64,000 nucleotides of DNA from Dillenia suffruticosa (Eukaryota > Streptophyta > Magnoliopsida > Dilleniales > Dilleniaceae): the NCBI GenBank assembly GCA_033439265.1, contig JAVTVX010000016.1, forward strand, positions 23,189,201 to 23,253,200. Reading direction: 5' to 3'. This document shows positions 11,308 through 23,249 of this stretch, in pieces. The notes beneath the pieces were generated by a model. The model saw nothing but the letters and a program-made list of their open reading frames with translations. It was not told the DNA's origin and did not search any database. A program made the translations under genes and the position numbers. How positions within the stretch are numbered: position 1 is the first letter of the stretch; each line of letters starts with the position of its first letter.

Positions 11308-11490
11308 TTAACGTATTGGTATCCACTGACCAATTTATTGATCTCGATTAATTCGGTTCGAACTAACTGTCAGGTTTATTAAGAGGTGAGCTCTCTTAGC
11401 ATATTTTTTTTCTTAATTTCTAAAACTCGTATATGAGAATTTGATTAAAAAAATATTATATGTTTGTCACCGGGTCAATAATGCATTGCT
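11308..11490 (-). mobile_element. SINE, family B, minus orientation
   Basis: On the plus strand: TTGGTATCCACTGACC, GATTAATTCGGTTCGAACTA, GAGGTGAGCTCTCTTAGCAT, AACTCGTATATGAGAATTTG. Nearly the same order and spacing as the copy at 56335-56515. Confidence 0.6.
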
Positions 11491-11499
11491 AGAGTGAAG

Positions 11500-12149
11500 T
11501 ATAATATGTAAACATGGTGGGATAGATTATTACAAAAATATATAGTCAATATTACAAAGGATTTTAATAATATTTTAAAATTTTTTAACAATAATTTTAT
11601 AAATTTAATGGTATTTCTAATATTTTTAGAAATATTTTTTAAAATAATGTTAGAATATTTCAAAATTTCAAATGCGCCGCTGCCCCGCTTGCCTCAATGG
11701 TGATAGTTTGGTGATAATTATAATAAATATTACTCGTTATAAGCCTAACTAGACGAGTTTAGCTCACCTTTTGCACCAAATTCGGACAATATTTTTGAAG
11801 TTGTGAACCTAGTTAGAGTTGGACCACCTTAGACCTCAAGTACTATGCAGGCTTAGCTTTGACCTCCTTTATATTAAAAATCAAGACCATAGTATTTTTT
11901 TTGCAAAAGTAATATCTAGCCCAGTTGGGCTCGTCGCCCCTCAAAACCAAGAAGAGATTTTGAGTAACATTTGTGAACTCAAATATTCGGGCTAAGCTGT
12001 TCCCGTTCTGGCCGAACTAGGCCCAGTTGAAAACTAATGTGGGGGCAACTCTCAAATTTACTCCCTCTACTCATATAGGTGCTCAACGCTGGTATTAAGT
12101 AAAATTTGATCCTAAACCACATAGTATACTAATTAGAGACTTGACCTGA
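11500..12149. other. Gene-free stretch left of the LINE fragment
   Basis: AT-rich at first, then more GC-balanced from about 11700. No coding similarity seen. The GC-richer part may be the decayed upstream portion of the LINE, but I cannot show it. Confidence 0.4.
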
Positions 12150-12180
12150 AGATGAAATGTGCCCCATATGCAGAGAAGAG

Positions 12181-12227
12181 AAAATAGTGCTGCATGATTA
12201 AACCCCCCAAAAAAATAGTGCTGCATG
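12181..12227 (+). mobile_element. Micro-insertion with 16-bp direct repeat inside LINE
   Basis: AAAATAGTGCTGCATG occurs at 12181-12196 and 12212-12227. The 15 bases between them are ATTAAACCCCCCAAA. The repeat splits the zf-RVT coding region of the LINE, which otherwise continues smoothly (IVLH to VLRDC), so the extra copy and the insert arrived after the LINE. The layout is that of a target-site duplication around a very short A-tailed insert. Confidence 0.6.
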
Positions 12228-12560
12228 TTTTGAGGGACTGTATTTTTGCTAAGGAAGTTTGGCGTAGGCTGGACATGGCGATAGTTGGAGAGACAATCTG
12301 ACAGCTTGGCTGAGAACGGTTGCCATCACAAACTACTGGTCGAGCAAACAGCAGGAAGACAGGGTATTCCTGGTTGTAGTGTGGAACATATGGAAGGCTA
12401 AATGCAAAATGATTCACCAAAATAGTACTGCAATTAATCTTGCTAGGGCAAGGAGAAACTCTAAGAATTTGATGCTAAAGGAGGGGAGGATGGAGAGTGT
12501 CAGTTGGAAGACACAGAAGGAAGAAGTGATGAAGCTAAACACAGATGGGGCATCCAATTT

Positions 12561-12811
12561 GATGATAGGGAAAGTAAGTGCGGGTGGCATTTTTCGGTAC
12601 TGGAGAGTGAGTTTATGATTTCATGATCAACATTGGAAAAGTCAAAGTAGAAATGGCGAGTTTTGGGGGATCAAAAAGGGCCTTGATGACAGGGAAGGTA
12701 AGTGCGGGTGGCATTTTTCGTGATAGTACTGGAGAGTGGGTCTATGATTTCATGATCAACATTGGAAAAGTCAAAGCAGATATGATGAGTTTTGGGGGAT
12801 CAAAAAGGGCC
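12561..12811 (+). repeat. 124-bp tandem duplication in LINE RNase H region
   Basis: Two adjoining copies, the second starting at 12685. Both contain GTAAGTGCGGGTGGCATTTT, then TTTCATGATCAACATTGGAA and a GGGGGATCAAAAAGGGCC end. They differ at a few positions, and the second retains the GATAGT that the first lacks. It repeats the first strands of the RNase H-like domain. Confidence 0.85.
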
Positions 12812-13378
12812 TGAGAATTGCCAAAGATAGAAACCTAAAGAAGTTTGTGGTAGAGATGGACTCTTGTAGATAGTAAGCACGCTAAATAGAGGGGTGGCAA
12901 ACTACCGCTCTTTATGGGTGTTGATGCAGGAATGTAAACAGTGCTAACAGAAGTGCAGGTGAATATGGTGAGACACGTCCATAAGGAAGTCAAACGCTGT
13001 GCAGACAAGTTGGCCTACATGGGAAAGGAAGCAAATAAGGAAACAGCAGAACTATCAAAATCTCGAGTTAAGCTACGACATTTGATCAGAGAGGACGTGG
13101 AGGAAGCTAGGTTCATGACAATGGGAAAAGGGGCTAGATGTGGCTCCTTGGCTGGCTGAGAGGATGTTTTCTTTTTTTGTTCCTTCGTTTTTCCTTTCGT
13201 TCTTTCTTTGGTACCCAAAAAAAAAAAAAAAAAAAAAGAAGGTTCTTGACATGTCCTTTGGGCTAACAAGCATAACTTTGGCCCATTAACCCAATATGAA
13301 GGGCCAAAACTAGCTTTGTTTATTTTATTTATTTATTTGTTTTCCAAAATGTTGACTCAAAGTCCTAGGGCTTGACTC

Positions 13379-15392
13379 TGTAACAAGTAGGGCGGGCTTT
13401 TGAAATAAACAGTTTATTAACTGTTAACCTTGTTAGTCAGTTACAACCACTCTTAGTTAGTTAGGTGGTTGAATTAGTTGCATTAGTTAGACTCATTTGA
13501 AATAAACTGAATATGGTTAGGATTAGCTAGGCAAGGAATTGTACAGAATGCTGGATAACCAATGAAATTGGAACGAATTGCTCTCTCTCCGTTCTCTGAA
13601 ATTCTCTCTTCTCTCCCTCTCCCTTTGTTACTGTCTACTTTCTCTCTCTCTTTCTCTCTCTACCTCTTTCCTTCTTCTCTCTCAAATTCTTTTTTGGAAT
13701 TATACATTCTTTAAACTAAATAGCCGAACGGTTATAAAAACCAATCAACCATCAAATTCCATGGTCAACTGGGTTACTAGTCGACCGCCAACCTCACTAA
13801 GCTTCCAATTGACTGCCTCTCTCATCCAATCGACTAAGTTCATGACAAATTGGTACCAGAGTAATTTTTCCTTCGCATTACACAACATCAATGGTTGAAG
13901 GCACTAGATAGAAGATCACAAAGGATCAATTCAAAAGGCAAGAAGCTAAAGAACAAGAATTCATGAAGACACAAGAATATTGATTGCAAGTCGGCAAGAA
14001 ACTCGAAGGTATGTGCTCGTTACTATAGGAACAAAATCAAAAATTGAAAGCCTTTATGAGTAGTGTAGATGCTATATTTTGTTTGGTCTTCAAAATGCTT
14101 AATAGAGATAAGTTGAAAGAATAAAAAAATGATAGAATTTCAAAATCACCCATTCTACCAACCCCAATAGAAGGTAGAATAATACAAGAAACTGTGTCCT
14201 ATTTATCAAAGAAAGATTCATTCAATCGTGGGCTCTTGCCAAATTCCCCAAGAATTGAACTCCCATTGTTCGATGGGGAAAATTCTAGGATATGGTTAAG
14301 AAAATGTCATAAATTATTGCGTAACAAATCTCGGCACATACATGGATTAATACTATTGAAATGTATTTTGAAGGGAAAACAAAAGTTTGGTTTCAAAAGG
14401 TGAAATTTGCTAAAAAAGACATGGACTGAGAAGAGTTTTCCAACCTTATTTGCCAAAGATTCTCGGTCAAAAGAGTCAGATGTAGTTGAAGACTTCAATA
14501 AACTACACAAGCATTGATCAACGACAAAATATTAAGAAAATTTTGAGAAACTCTGATCCCTCATGTTTCATACAAATCCCATACTAACAGAACTATACTT
14601 GATCTCCAGTTTTATCAGTAGAGTCAAGGATGGGATCAAACCAATGCTAAGGACGTTGAAACCCACTATCCTACTACATGTTTTTGAAATTGCAAGACTA
14701 TAGGAACAAGTACTGGAATTGGCTAAACCAAAGAGATTTGAAATAAACATGAGCTAGGATCCAAGAGGAACCAAGAACATGAAATCTATTCGGTCCTAGT
14801 TTTCAAACCTCCATCATTGAGGGTAAGGATATGCTTAAAAGGGAGGGCATTGTAACGAGTAGAGGCAGGCTTTTGAAATAAATGGTTAATTAGTTGTTAA
14901 TCACGTTAGTCAATTATAACCACTATTAGTTAAGTGGTTGTATCAGTTGCATTAGTTAGATTTGGTTAGAATAAAATGAAAATAGCCGGGATTAGCCAAG
15001 CAAGGAATTATATAGAAGGAAGAAATATACAGAATGTTTGGTATGGAATGAAATTGGATTGAATTACTCGCTCTCTCTTCTCTAATATTTGCTCTTCTTT
15101 CCCTCTATTTTTCTCCCTCTCGCTTTGTTCCTACCTACTCTCTCTCTCTCTCTCTCTAACCTCTCTTTCTCTCTCTACTTCTTTCTCCCTCTTTCTCTCT
15201 CTACCTCATTCTATCTTCTCTCTCCATTCTTTCTCGGAATTATACATTCTTCAAGCTACATGGCCGACTGGCTGTGAAAACCAGTCAACCATCAAATTCC
15301 ACGGTCGATCAGCTGGGTTATGAGTCGACCGCCAACCACACCAAGCTTCCAGTCTGATTGCCTCCCTCATCTAGTCGACTAGGTTCGTGACA
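13379..15392 (+). mobile_element. Miniature LTR retrotransposon (Ty3/gypsy-like gag), fossil
   Basis: The left LTR spans 13379-13847 (TGTAACAAG...ATGACA) and the right LTR 14851-15392 (TGTAACGAG...GTGACA). The 5-bp duplication GACTC flanks both ends (13374-13378 and 15393-15397). A primer-binding-like TGGTACCAGAG starts at 13851, and a purine-rich tract (AAAAGGGAGGGCA) precedes the right LTR. The interior is only about 1 kb and encodes a short gag-like stretch around LPLFDGENSRIWLRKCHKLL; no protease, reverse transcriptase or integrase is seen, so it is non-autonomous. It is structurally whole at its ends but coding-dead. The LTRs differ at roughly one in six positions over the first 75 aligned bases, by eye, so the insertion is old. 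Confidence 0.9.
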
Positions 15393-15397
15393 GACTC

Positions 15398-16062
15398 CTG
15401 CATGAGCTATTGACCAACGATGCTTTTAGCCTTCTAGACACAGATCAGCGTTTTTGCCTCGCAAGTTGTATTCATGAAGAATTATATCCCTCGCAATCAA
15501 AGGTTTTTTGTTACCCAGTGTTTTGCATTTGTTTCGGAATTCTTTATATATAATTTAAAATATTATATTAATAAATATGATTTTTTAATTCAAATTTAAA
15601 AATAAATTAATTTCAAATTTTGTAATATAAAAATAATATCAAATATTTAAAAATATGTTTTAACATTTCTAAATAGCCAAGTGGATATTTCATCAAATTA
15701 TAATTACAATTTTATCTAAGAACGAAATAACCGGAATATATCCAAAATGTTTTAATCGAATATGATGCATGGCGCTGGGAGAGTTCCTAACCAAGATCAC
15801 ACAAAATGACAGGATATTAAATTTTCTTAACTAAAATCTCAATTCGAGTTTCAAAAATAAAAAATTAATTCTATTTAATTCTTGATTTATTTAATTTATG
15901 TAGTATTATTTGAAAAATATATATATTTATAAGAATAATCGAAAAAAATCTTATCCCAATTAATAAAACAAAAATCATATTAAGAAAATTTTCCATGAGT
16001 ATACAAGTCAACCCCTTAATAGCTAACCAAAAGATTAGGAAAAGAAAAAAGATGTAATCTGG
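15398..16062. other. Gene-free stretch downstream of BAHD gene
   Basis: AT-rich, with no coding similarity. The part next to 16063 should contain the 3' UTR of the acyltransferase. Confidence 0.5.
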
Positions 16063-17385
16063 TCATGAGTATGGACTCCTCATCAAGTTCTGATATTTCT
16101 CGACCCCATATGAGGGGACGGCGACCATCACTTTAACAGCATCCGGTTGATCATAAACTGGCAAAAACAAACAGTACCGATCGCAACATATGGGTCCAAC
16201 ATGGATGGGTCGGCCCAGCCCAAATTCAACCCGGTCTAAACCCAACCTTGACCACTGCGAGATAATCAACACCCCAACCAAGTCAGGGCATGCTTGCGAC
16301 TCACTCACCCGGTTAACCACGCTTCTCACGAACTCATCATTGACTTGGTCCTTGGCTTTCTTCACCAGCAATGCCACATTGGCCAATCCCTTTTCGGTCA
16401 AGTCTTTGACTGTAGTCTGAGCGCAACCGAGTACGAACCCATTCCCGTAGAACCCGGTGGGCAGGCCCGGCTTGACCCGGTTTCGTATGTTGACACTAAA
16501 GAGGAGTTTTAGTATTTGGCTTGAGGGGAGGTTTTGGGCCCGGGCCCAACTTCTCCATACATGAGCCGAGAGAACTTCAAAGGTTGTAAAGTTTTTCATT
16601 TCACGGGACCGGCCCGTTTGCCCAGCAAATCTCTTCAGCTCATTTAAGGATTTCTTCGTGAAACACATTGAAGTGGGAGTGAGTCTATCGTGAGCAAATC
16701 TGGAATTGAAGTTACAGAGGTCAGGAACTCGGTTGAACTCAGGGTGATTTACTGAGCTGGCTCGATGCGGAACTGGCTCAAAAAGATGCCGGTCCCAAAC
16801 GGGTCCAGGCCTGGGCCTTGCAGGCCCGTGATTACCCGCTGCCAACTCTGCAAACAAATTGAGAAACTCAGCACTCCCAAGACCATCACAAAGACAATGA
16901 CTCAGCCCAACCCCGACAGACGCTGCCCCATCAGCAAGCCATGTCAGCTGAATGACAAGTGGTGGTGCCAGGTCACCCTGCAACACGTCCGTCACGTGCA
17001 AGGCTAACAGCTTTCTCCACTGGGACACGTGCCGCGGCGCCTGAACCAATTCTGAGGCTAATAGGTGGTCCGAGATGGCTTCGATGAATACCGCACCCTG
17101 CGCCCTGCAGACTACCTCAAGGCCCAACCCGCCCGGCTTAGCCCGAACCCGGCCTGCAAGCGGATAATAAGGAACCAAGGCTTTGGCCAATGCAGACTTC
17201 AATGAAGACACAAGTGCTGAATTGTGGGGTGAGGAGGAAGGACTGTATACGAGGAGGTACTCTATAGTGAAGCGGAGGAAGAGCTGAGAGTCGAGTGATG
17301 AGAGAGAGAGTGTGCGTGATGGTGTTGGCTCTGATGGAGTTATCAAGACTGCTTCTTTCATTTTTACTAAGGAAGAGCTCGTCAT
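16063..17385 (-). CDS. BAHD (HXXXD-type) acyltransferase
   Basis: BAHD enzymes move an acyl group from an acyl-CoA to an alcohol or amine, usually in the cytosol, in specialised metabolism or cuticle/wall ester formation. The single-exon frame of 440 residues has the usual family length. The catalytic HXXXD motif is HCLCD at 163-167 and is intact. The structural motif near the C-terminus, normally DFGWG, reads EFGLG (387-391). The N-terminus has the usual SxLDSQLFLRFTIEYLLVY stretch. The start at 17385 gives a normal N-terminus; a second Met follows nine residues in. It sits between ABI4 and the PPR gene like Arabidopsis At2g40230 (from memory), the likely counterpart. The substrate cannot be told from sequence. 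Confidence 0.93.
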   Translation of the reverse strand: MTSSSLVKMKEAVLITPSEPTPSRTLSLSSLDSQLFLRFTIEYLLVYSPSSSPHNSALVSSLKSALAKALVPYYPLAGRVRAKPGGLGLEVVCRAQGAVFIEAISDHLLASELVQAPRHVSQWRKLLALHVTDVLQGDLAPPLVIQLTWLADGAASVGVGLSHCLCDGLGSAEFLNLFAELAAGNHGPARPRPGPVWDRHLFEPVPHRASSVNHPEFNRVPDLCNFNSRFAHDRLTPTSMCFTKKSLNELKRFAGQTGRSREMKNFTTFEVLSAHVWRSWARAQNLPSSQILKLLFSVNIRNRVKPGLPTGFYGNGFVLGCAQTTVKDLTEKGLANVALLVKKAKDQVNDEFVRSVVNRVSESQACPDLVGVLIISQWSRLGLDRVEFGLGRPIHVGPICCDRYCLFLPVYDQPDAVKVMVAVPSYGVEKYQNLMRSPYS

Positions 17386-17462
17386 TTGTAAAATACCTCA
17401 GAGAGACAAAAGTGTGTGCTTTGTGTTTGTTGTGTTTATGTGTTTTTGGAGGAAAGTGATAG

Positions 17463-17470
17463 TGCTTATA
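17463..17470 (-). promoter_or_regulatory. TATA-like box of BAHD gene
   Basis: The minus strand reads CTATAAGC about 80 bases upstream of the start codon, with a second A/T-rich candidate (TTTAAAGAG) close by. Tentative. Confidence 0.35.
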
Positions 17471-17490
17471 GGACTCTTTAAAGGCGCTTG

Positions 17491-18744
17491 AAGTAGTGAT
17501 TCACGAAAATGAAATGATAGAATAATGGGCATAACAAGTCAATAGGAGAGATGATGATGTCATATTTGTTTTTATTAGAGATTTAATGTTGTATTCCACG
17601 AATCACTAAATTCAGCAAATATTCGGTCGACCCAATAAAATAAAACTGAAGTTTGACTCTTATACTAGTTGATTTTTATTTTTAAAAATTAATTGTTATA
17701 TAAAGAAAAGGAAATTTTGTTTTATTTGATGAATATGTATCTTCTCACCCTCACCCTCTACTGTGAAAGATTTGATGGAGATTCTCTTGGCATCGCTTTA
17801 TGAAAGAAATTAAATGACAAAAGAAAAGAAAAAAAAAACAGGTTGGCTTAGCTTTCCGTCTGTTCGGCTTGATGTGAGACTGATAGCTATCTAGATTTTG
17901 TGCCCTCTCTCTCTCTCTCTCTCTATTATTTATTTTTGAAAGCTTTGGTGTTTGAGTTGTGGGATGTGGCTGCTGATACTTGTCTAGGTTCTGACTCCAG
18001 AATGGAAAATCCACAAACGTCAAAAGCTTGGGTGTACGAAGAATGTGAACGATGATAACTGGGGCAAATTCGAGGTTTGATCAATTCGAGGGGTATTAGT
18101 TTATTAAAATCAAAAAAAAATTTATTTATCGCAGTATATTTTTTTAGTGAAATAAAAAAATTTTACCCATTATAAAAAAGAGTTTAGTTTTGTTAGTTTT
18201 AGGGTAAAGCCACAACCATTGTATTTTTGGAATAATATATATATTTTTTTATTATATAAAAATTTAAATCTGAAATCATTAAATGAGAAAAAAAAATTTA
18301 TATCATTAAACTATTTTTTTTTAGAGACAATAATACATTTTTTTATAAGTAAATGAGTAATGCCCATTTAGTGGACAAACTTTAAAAAAAAAAAAAAATC
18401 TTGATGCCTTTTTTTTTTCCTCCCTCGAGTGCATGAGTAATGAATATTGCATGCACTTTGTTTCAATTTTTTTTTAAAAGTTTTTGGTGGGTTTTTTTTC
18501 TTTTATTTTTTTTTAGTTTATTGTCTTTCACATGAGAATTTGACAAGCATGCACAAGTATTAGCAGACAGATCAGTGTTCACATAGTTGTGTTAATAAAT
18601 GGATGGAGGATAAATAATAATATTAGAGTATGGATTAAATAAAAGAGAATTAAGCTTACTACCTGCCTTATTAACTTAGTGCAGATACATAATGCAATTT
18701 ATGTGTTATTTTTTCTTTTTTAAAATATGGGAATAGCACGAATG
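17491..18744. other. Gene-free stretch upstream of BAHD gene
   Basis: Likely promoter followed by AT-rich DNA with a short (CT)n array near 17906 and many homopolymer runs. A fragment near 18240-18310 (AAAAATTTAAATCTGAAATC) recurs at 34435-34475, so part is repeat-derived. Confidence 0.5.
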
Positions 18745-18950
18745 AAAACCCTTTTTTAAGAGCGAGATAGTGGCGCCCATTCGTGACAACAAAAATAACT
18801 TCGCAAGCTGGTTTGAGGTCTCGAGTGTGAGTCTCCACGGGGGCAGTGCTCTTCTTGTAACCAAATTAGAATGAGTCTTTCGGGAACATTTTAAGCGGTA
18901 GAAGTTTTCTATGATTCTGTTTGGTTGTATTTTTTTATTAAAAAAAAAAA
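18745..18950 (+). mobile_element. Possible SINE, family D
   Basis: A GAGATAGTGGCGCCCATT stretch (box-A-like) is followed by GGTCTCGAGTGTGAGTCTCC (box-B-like), a GC-richer body and an A-rich tail (A12 near 18940). The repeat at 63795-63890 shares the GGTCTCG-GATTCGACTCTC type of box B. Grouping is tentative. Confidence 0.4.
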
Positions 18951-19371
18951 AGAAAAAACCAAATCACAATGAAAGAAAAGGAGAATTTAAGACTTTTAGA
19001 TTTAATATTATCAAAAGTTTTTTTTGTGTTTTTAAAATTTAGAGTTTAAGTTTTTATTCTCTTTTGAAAGCGGTACTCTCTTTTATGATAAAAAAAAAAA
19101 AAAAAACGAGAAAGATCGAGAGAACATGTTCACAACTCAAGAACAGCTTGATCCAAATTGCACCGCACGTTAACTGCAGCTAGACTGTATGGGCGGTGAA
19201 AGCATCACCTATCAAGTACTAGGGGTCGAGGCACATTTGGGGCCGTCGGGTACAAAAAAAAAGGGGACCCTATCCTATCAAATGGTTGAACATTTTATCA
19301 TACATATAGCGTATGCATATATGTCTGGTATGTATCATAAAGCCTTCACTGTATCGAGAGAGAGACGATTA

Positions 19372-19480
19372 ATTTAATCATATAATTTATTAAATTTTTT
19401 AATTAATTTTTAAATTTATAATTTAAAAATAGAAAAATTATTTTAAGAGAATCATCCTCTGAATAAGATTTATATACATA
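19372..19480 (+). mobile_element. SINE, family B, partial
   Basis: Contains TAAATTTTTTAATTAATTTT, AAAAATAGAAAAATTATTTT and AAGAGAATCATCCT, the middle of family B. Both ends are unclear. Confidence 0.3.
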
Positions 19481-19837
19481 AATCAAATTAATTACAGTAA
19501 TATTTCATATATACACGAATAAAAAGAAAAAAAAAAACCTTCACCTTACATACACTTTGGGAAATTCTTTATTCTCACGATTGGTTTCCCCAAAATAGAT
19601 TTCGCAAGTGAGTTGTTTGTCATTTGCTTCTAAAATAATCTTAAAAGGACCAAAAGAATATCATCTTATGGTGTAGCTTCGTCTCTCATGTTTGTCCTCT
19701 AATTCCTACGGCCTATATGTCCCTTTCGGTCGTAATAGAATCCTATAAGGTTAAACTTGCAAATTTATTTTCATATGCCTCGAATATCCAAGACATGTTA
19801 TTCCCTTCTTTTCTTACCTTATAACCAGAAATCAATG

Positions 19838-20005
19838 AATGGCTAATTTAGTAAATTATGATATTAGATTTTTTAATCAAATTTTTAACTTCGATTCATA
19901 ATTTAAATATAAAAAAAACTAGATAACCTCCTTAATAACTGTAAATTTTTAACTGAATTAATTGAAATATAATTTTAGATACCGATTGATATACTATAAA
20001 AAAAA
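19838..20005 (+). mobile_element. SINE, family B, plus orientation
   Basis: Starts with GGCTAATTTAGTAAATTATG (box A), passes TTTAACTTCGATTCATAATT (box-B region) and ends in ATACCGATTGATATACTATA followed by A8. A near full-length copy that helps define the family. Confidence 0.6.
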
Positions 20006-20639
20006 GACAAGAGAACGAGAGAGAGAGAGAGATGCTCTCGAAATATCAACTCGTACCCTTAAAAGTTCGGCCTGTTGGCCACACAACACAAGGCATCATC
20101 CTAGCGTCTTCAAATTTTTAATTGAGCAAATTACGAGATATACGAACGATCGTAATTTTTAGAAATAAATAGTTTTTATAAAAAAATTAAATAATATTTT
20201 AAATACTTTTTGTGATATTTTTAAAACTTTTAATACTATTTACTAAAGTACAAAATATTTTACAAAAATCAAATGATTTACCAAAAAATATCCTTTATCA
20301 TGGTTAATTAGTCTCGATGAGGATCAAAGATTATTTTGACAGATCTTAATTACAAGTATGTGACTATTGTAAGGAGTTTCAAATACTTGAAAATTCTAAA
20401 ATGCAATAAAAGGAGATTGATAAGGTTTAAAATCAGGATTACCATAAAATAATGCTCATCTTCCCAAAACATGTAAGTTCTCTCCAAAGAATTGGTAGAA
20501 TTCTTCATATATCCTATAGAATAAAGTGCTCCATCATAACGTTGATCTTAATAATTATGGAAAAAAAATAATAAAGTTGCAACTCATATGACAACCCATT
20601 GAATATAATCTTTAAAATATATATTCTACCATAGTAGAG
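20006..20639. other. Gene-free AT-rich stretch
   Basis: A short (GA) run near 20015 and AT-rich DNA. Nothing recognised. Confidence 0.5.
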
Positions 20640-20825
20640 GTAATATATATCGATGTTTAATTGGTCCAGTGATACTAACATTTCTTAAATAAAATTTTAA
20701 ATTTTAAATATTATATATGGAGAAAATTAATATCGAAAGAATTTTATCCTTTAAAAATATAATCAGACTCGAATTAAATATAATCAGATTTAATATGATT
20801 TAGCGGATACTGATCGTTCATAAAC
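20640..20825 (+). mobile_element. SINE-like repeat, family A, plus orientation
   Basis: Blocks in order: TCGATGTTTAATTGGTCCAG, TTCTTAAATAAAATTTTAAA, AATATCGAAAGAATTTTATC, AATATAATCAGATTTAATAT and AGCGGATACTGATCG. This is the clearest copy and serves as my reference for family A. Confidence 0.55.
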
Positions 20826-23249
20826 ACAACATGCGCATTATCTTATCCTCGTTTGATGACACTAATCCTAGTTTGTGGAATTTTATCAAAGGGAATGTTC
20901 ATATGTCATCATCTTTTGCTCCGACTGTCTTGTCTTATAAAAAGCACAAGAACTTAGTTGGTGTCTTTTTTTTTTTTTTTTTAATTTACAACTTTATATA
21001 TGAAGAGTACTTCATTTTGGAGATGACGATTATGCATAAAATTTTTTTAATATTAATATTTTATATTTTCAAAATATTTTCAAAACATTTCTTATTTTCG
21101 AAACATATCAATACATTAAATTAATTAATATTTACATAAAAGTCATTATATTTTTTTATATTTACATATATATATTTTTTATATTTAATGAATTATTTAT
21201 TAATTTAATTATAATTTTTATTTTTTATGTTATTTGTTTTATGATCATTTTATAAAAGATTACTATTTTATTATTTCTATAAAACAATTAACATTTATAT
21301 AAAAATTCTTATATTTTTTATATTTATACATTTTCTCATATTTTCTTTTCCTATATTCTTATAAAGTGTCTTTTTTTTGTATCCTTTCATATCACTTTTT
21401 TTTTCTCATTTTGTTTCTGTGCAACTTAGTTGATGATCCTCCTTGCAAGGAATAAAGGGAAGGGAAGGGGAAACTGTCTTTAATTTTTTTTTAATTAAAA
21501 AATTTATATATGTGCATATAGTTTTTAAAATTACAATAATGAATATTGTTTGTGTTCTTAAAAATTTTAACTCTTCCCCTAAAATTATAACTTAAAATAG
21601 GTATTATATTTTGATTTTGAGGATGAATCTCTCGCATTACCTCTGCTCCTTATATTATACATTGGAATACTCTAGACATGACTTTCTTCCTCTTTCTATC
21701 AATTAATCGATTCTTACTCTATAAAATTAATTCGAGCATAAGAGACTAATTACCATTAATTATTATAAAAATATGCTTAGGAGGAACCCTAACCGGTTCG
21801 ACAACTCCAGTAGAGTAACAACACTCATCCACAATGATATTGAAACAAATTCGAAACATCAATCCTTGCATACTTGTAGTTTAATAAGTTTACTTAGTTT
21901 AATTGAGAAAAAAATTATGATTAAATAAATCTTTAGTGCTATTTGGTAAGGTTCAACCTTTTTCAATGTGTTTTTTTTTACTTGTAATAATTTTTCAGTT
22001 GAAATAAAAAATTATATGAAAATATAAATTTTACAAATAAATTTAACTTTCTTATAAAAAAATTAAATTGTTATTATATTAATAATTTTTCTATTAAAAA
22101 CTCTATTCCAATATAATTTCTATTAATCTTTGATCAACAATATGCTGCTCGAATATATATTTAATTTTTTATTACTCAAATTATTTATTTATTTTTTTGC
22201 TAAGTATCAACGACTCAAACCGACATGAAAGCTTTCATGATGAATTTCGAAGACCCTTAACATATTAGGCAAAAACTTAGAAAGTACAACAAGAAAGTTT
22301 TTAGTACTATACCCTAAGATTAGGGTATTATTAACTGTTACTATCATTGAAATATATATCTATATTTATATATGTCTATATTTAAGAAACTTTTTAGGAC
22401 AAATGGGTACACCCTATCCTACTAGGAAGAGCAGACTATGTTTTTCGAGTTCTTTAGGAAATCAAATTAGATATAATTTCTTAATTATGGATTTTAAATT
22501 TAAATCATAAGAATAAAGAAATAAAATTTAAAAGAATCGATTTTTTTATAAATAATTTTATAATATTTAAAATAGATTAATTGAATAAAATTTAAATAAT
22601 AATGCGTGATAAATAATCCAATTAAAAAAGAAAAGGATTTGCGACTGAGCAATACCCTTTGGTTGGATTGGAAGGAACCGGTGGGTATGTACAGGACAGA
22701 TAGTGGAACAGGGTGCATTTATTCCCATGATTGTGATAATGATGATGCATTTGCTCTGTGTAGTAGCAACTGAGAAAAGAGATGCTCCTTTCCCATGTCC
22801 AATCTTGACCTGCATCTCTCCCCCCCCCCCTCCGGGATACCGGTATTCATTTCTCAAAAGATTCCTCTACCTCAATTAGATGATAGAGGGAGAGGGTGAG
22901 GGAGAGAGAGAGATGGCCGGCGGTGGGTGGTTGGTTGTAGGAGGACTCCGTACATGTGGTAGTGGTCACTGTCAGGAAAAGTTATGTTTGGGTTTTAGAA
23001 TAATGACATTTATTTTCTAAGAAACGCAGTGCATGAATATGCCATCACTGCTGTCAAAATCATGAGGGTTAACAAAGGCTATGGCCTCTCCAAAATGGAC
23101 ACATATGGGGATTTATCATCTTCCCTTAATAAGGGATTTGAGCTGGAAAGCAGTTCTCTAATTAAAAACTCACAAAGAGAATAGCATTCAAGCAACAAAA
23201 TTGAAAAGTTGGATTTGGATATGCATGGATTCTTAGCTTGCATGCTCTT

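Larger units (their letters stand above)
12150..13239 (+). mobile_element. LINE (plant L1-type) 3' fragment: zf-RVT and RNase H
   Basis: The plus strand encodes CPICREEKIVLH, then VLRDCIFAKEVWRRLD, the zf-RVT zinc-binding region found after reverse transcriptase in plant LINE-like proteins. MWNIWKAKCKMI follows, then MKLNTDGASN, the start of the RNase H-like domain. The frame is broken repeatedly, and the reverse transcriptase itself is absent, so this is a 5'-truncated dead copy. It ends in a T-rich stretch, GGTACCC and about 22 A. It holds a 124-bp tandem duplication (12561-12811) and a small A-tailed insertion (12181-12227). No convincing target-site duplication was found. Confidence 0.8.

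Noticed and set aside
13578-13898. 106-residue Ser/Leu-rich frame
   Set aside because: Lies in the CT-rich left LTR of the fossil element; low complexity.
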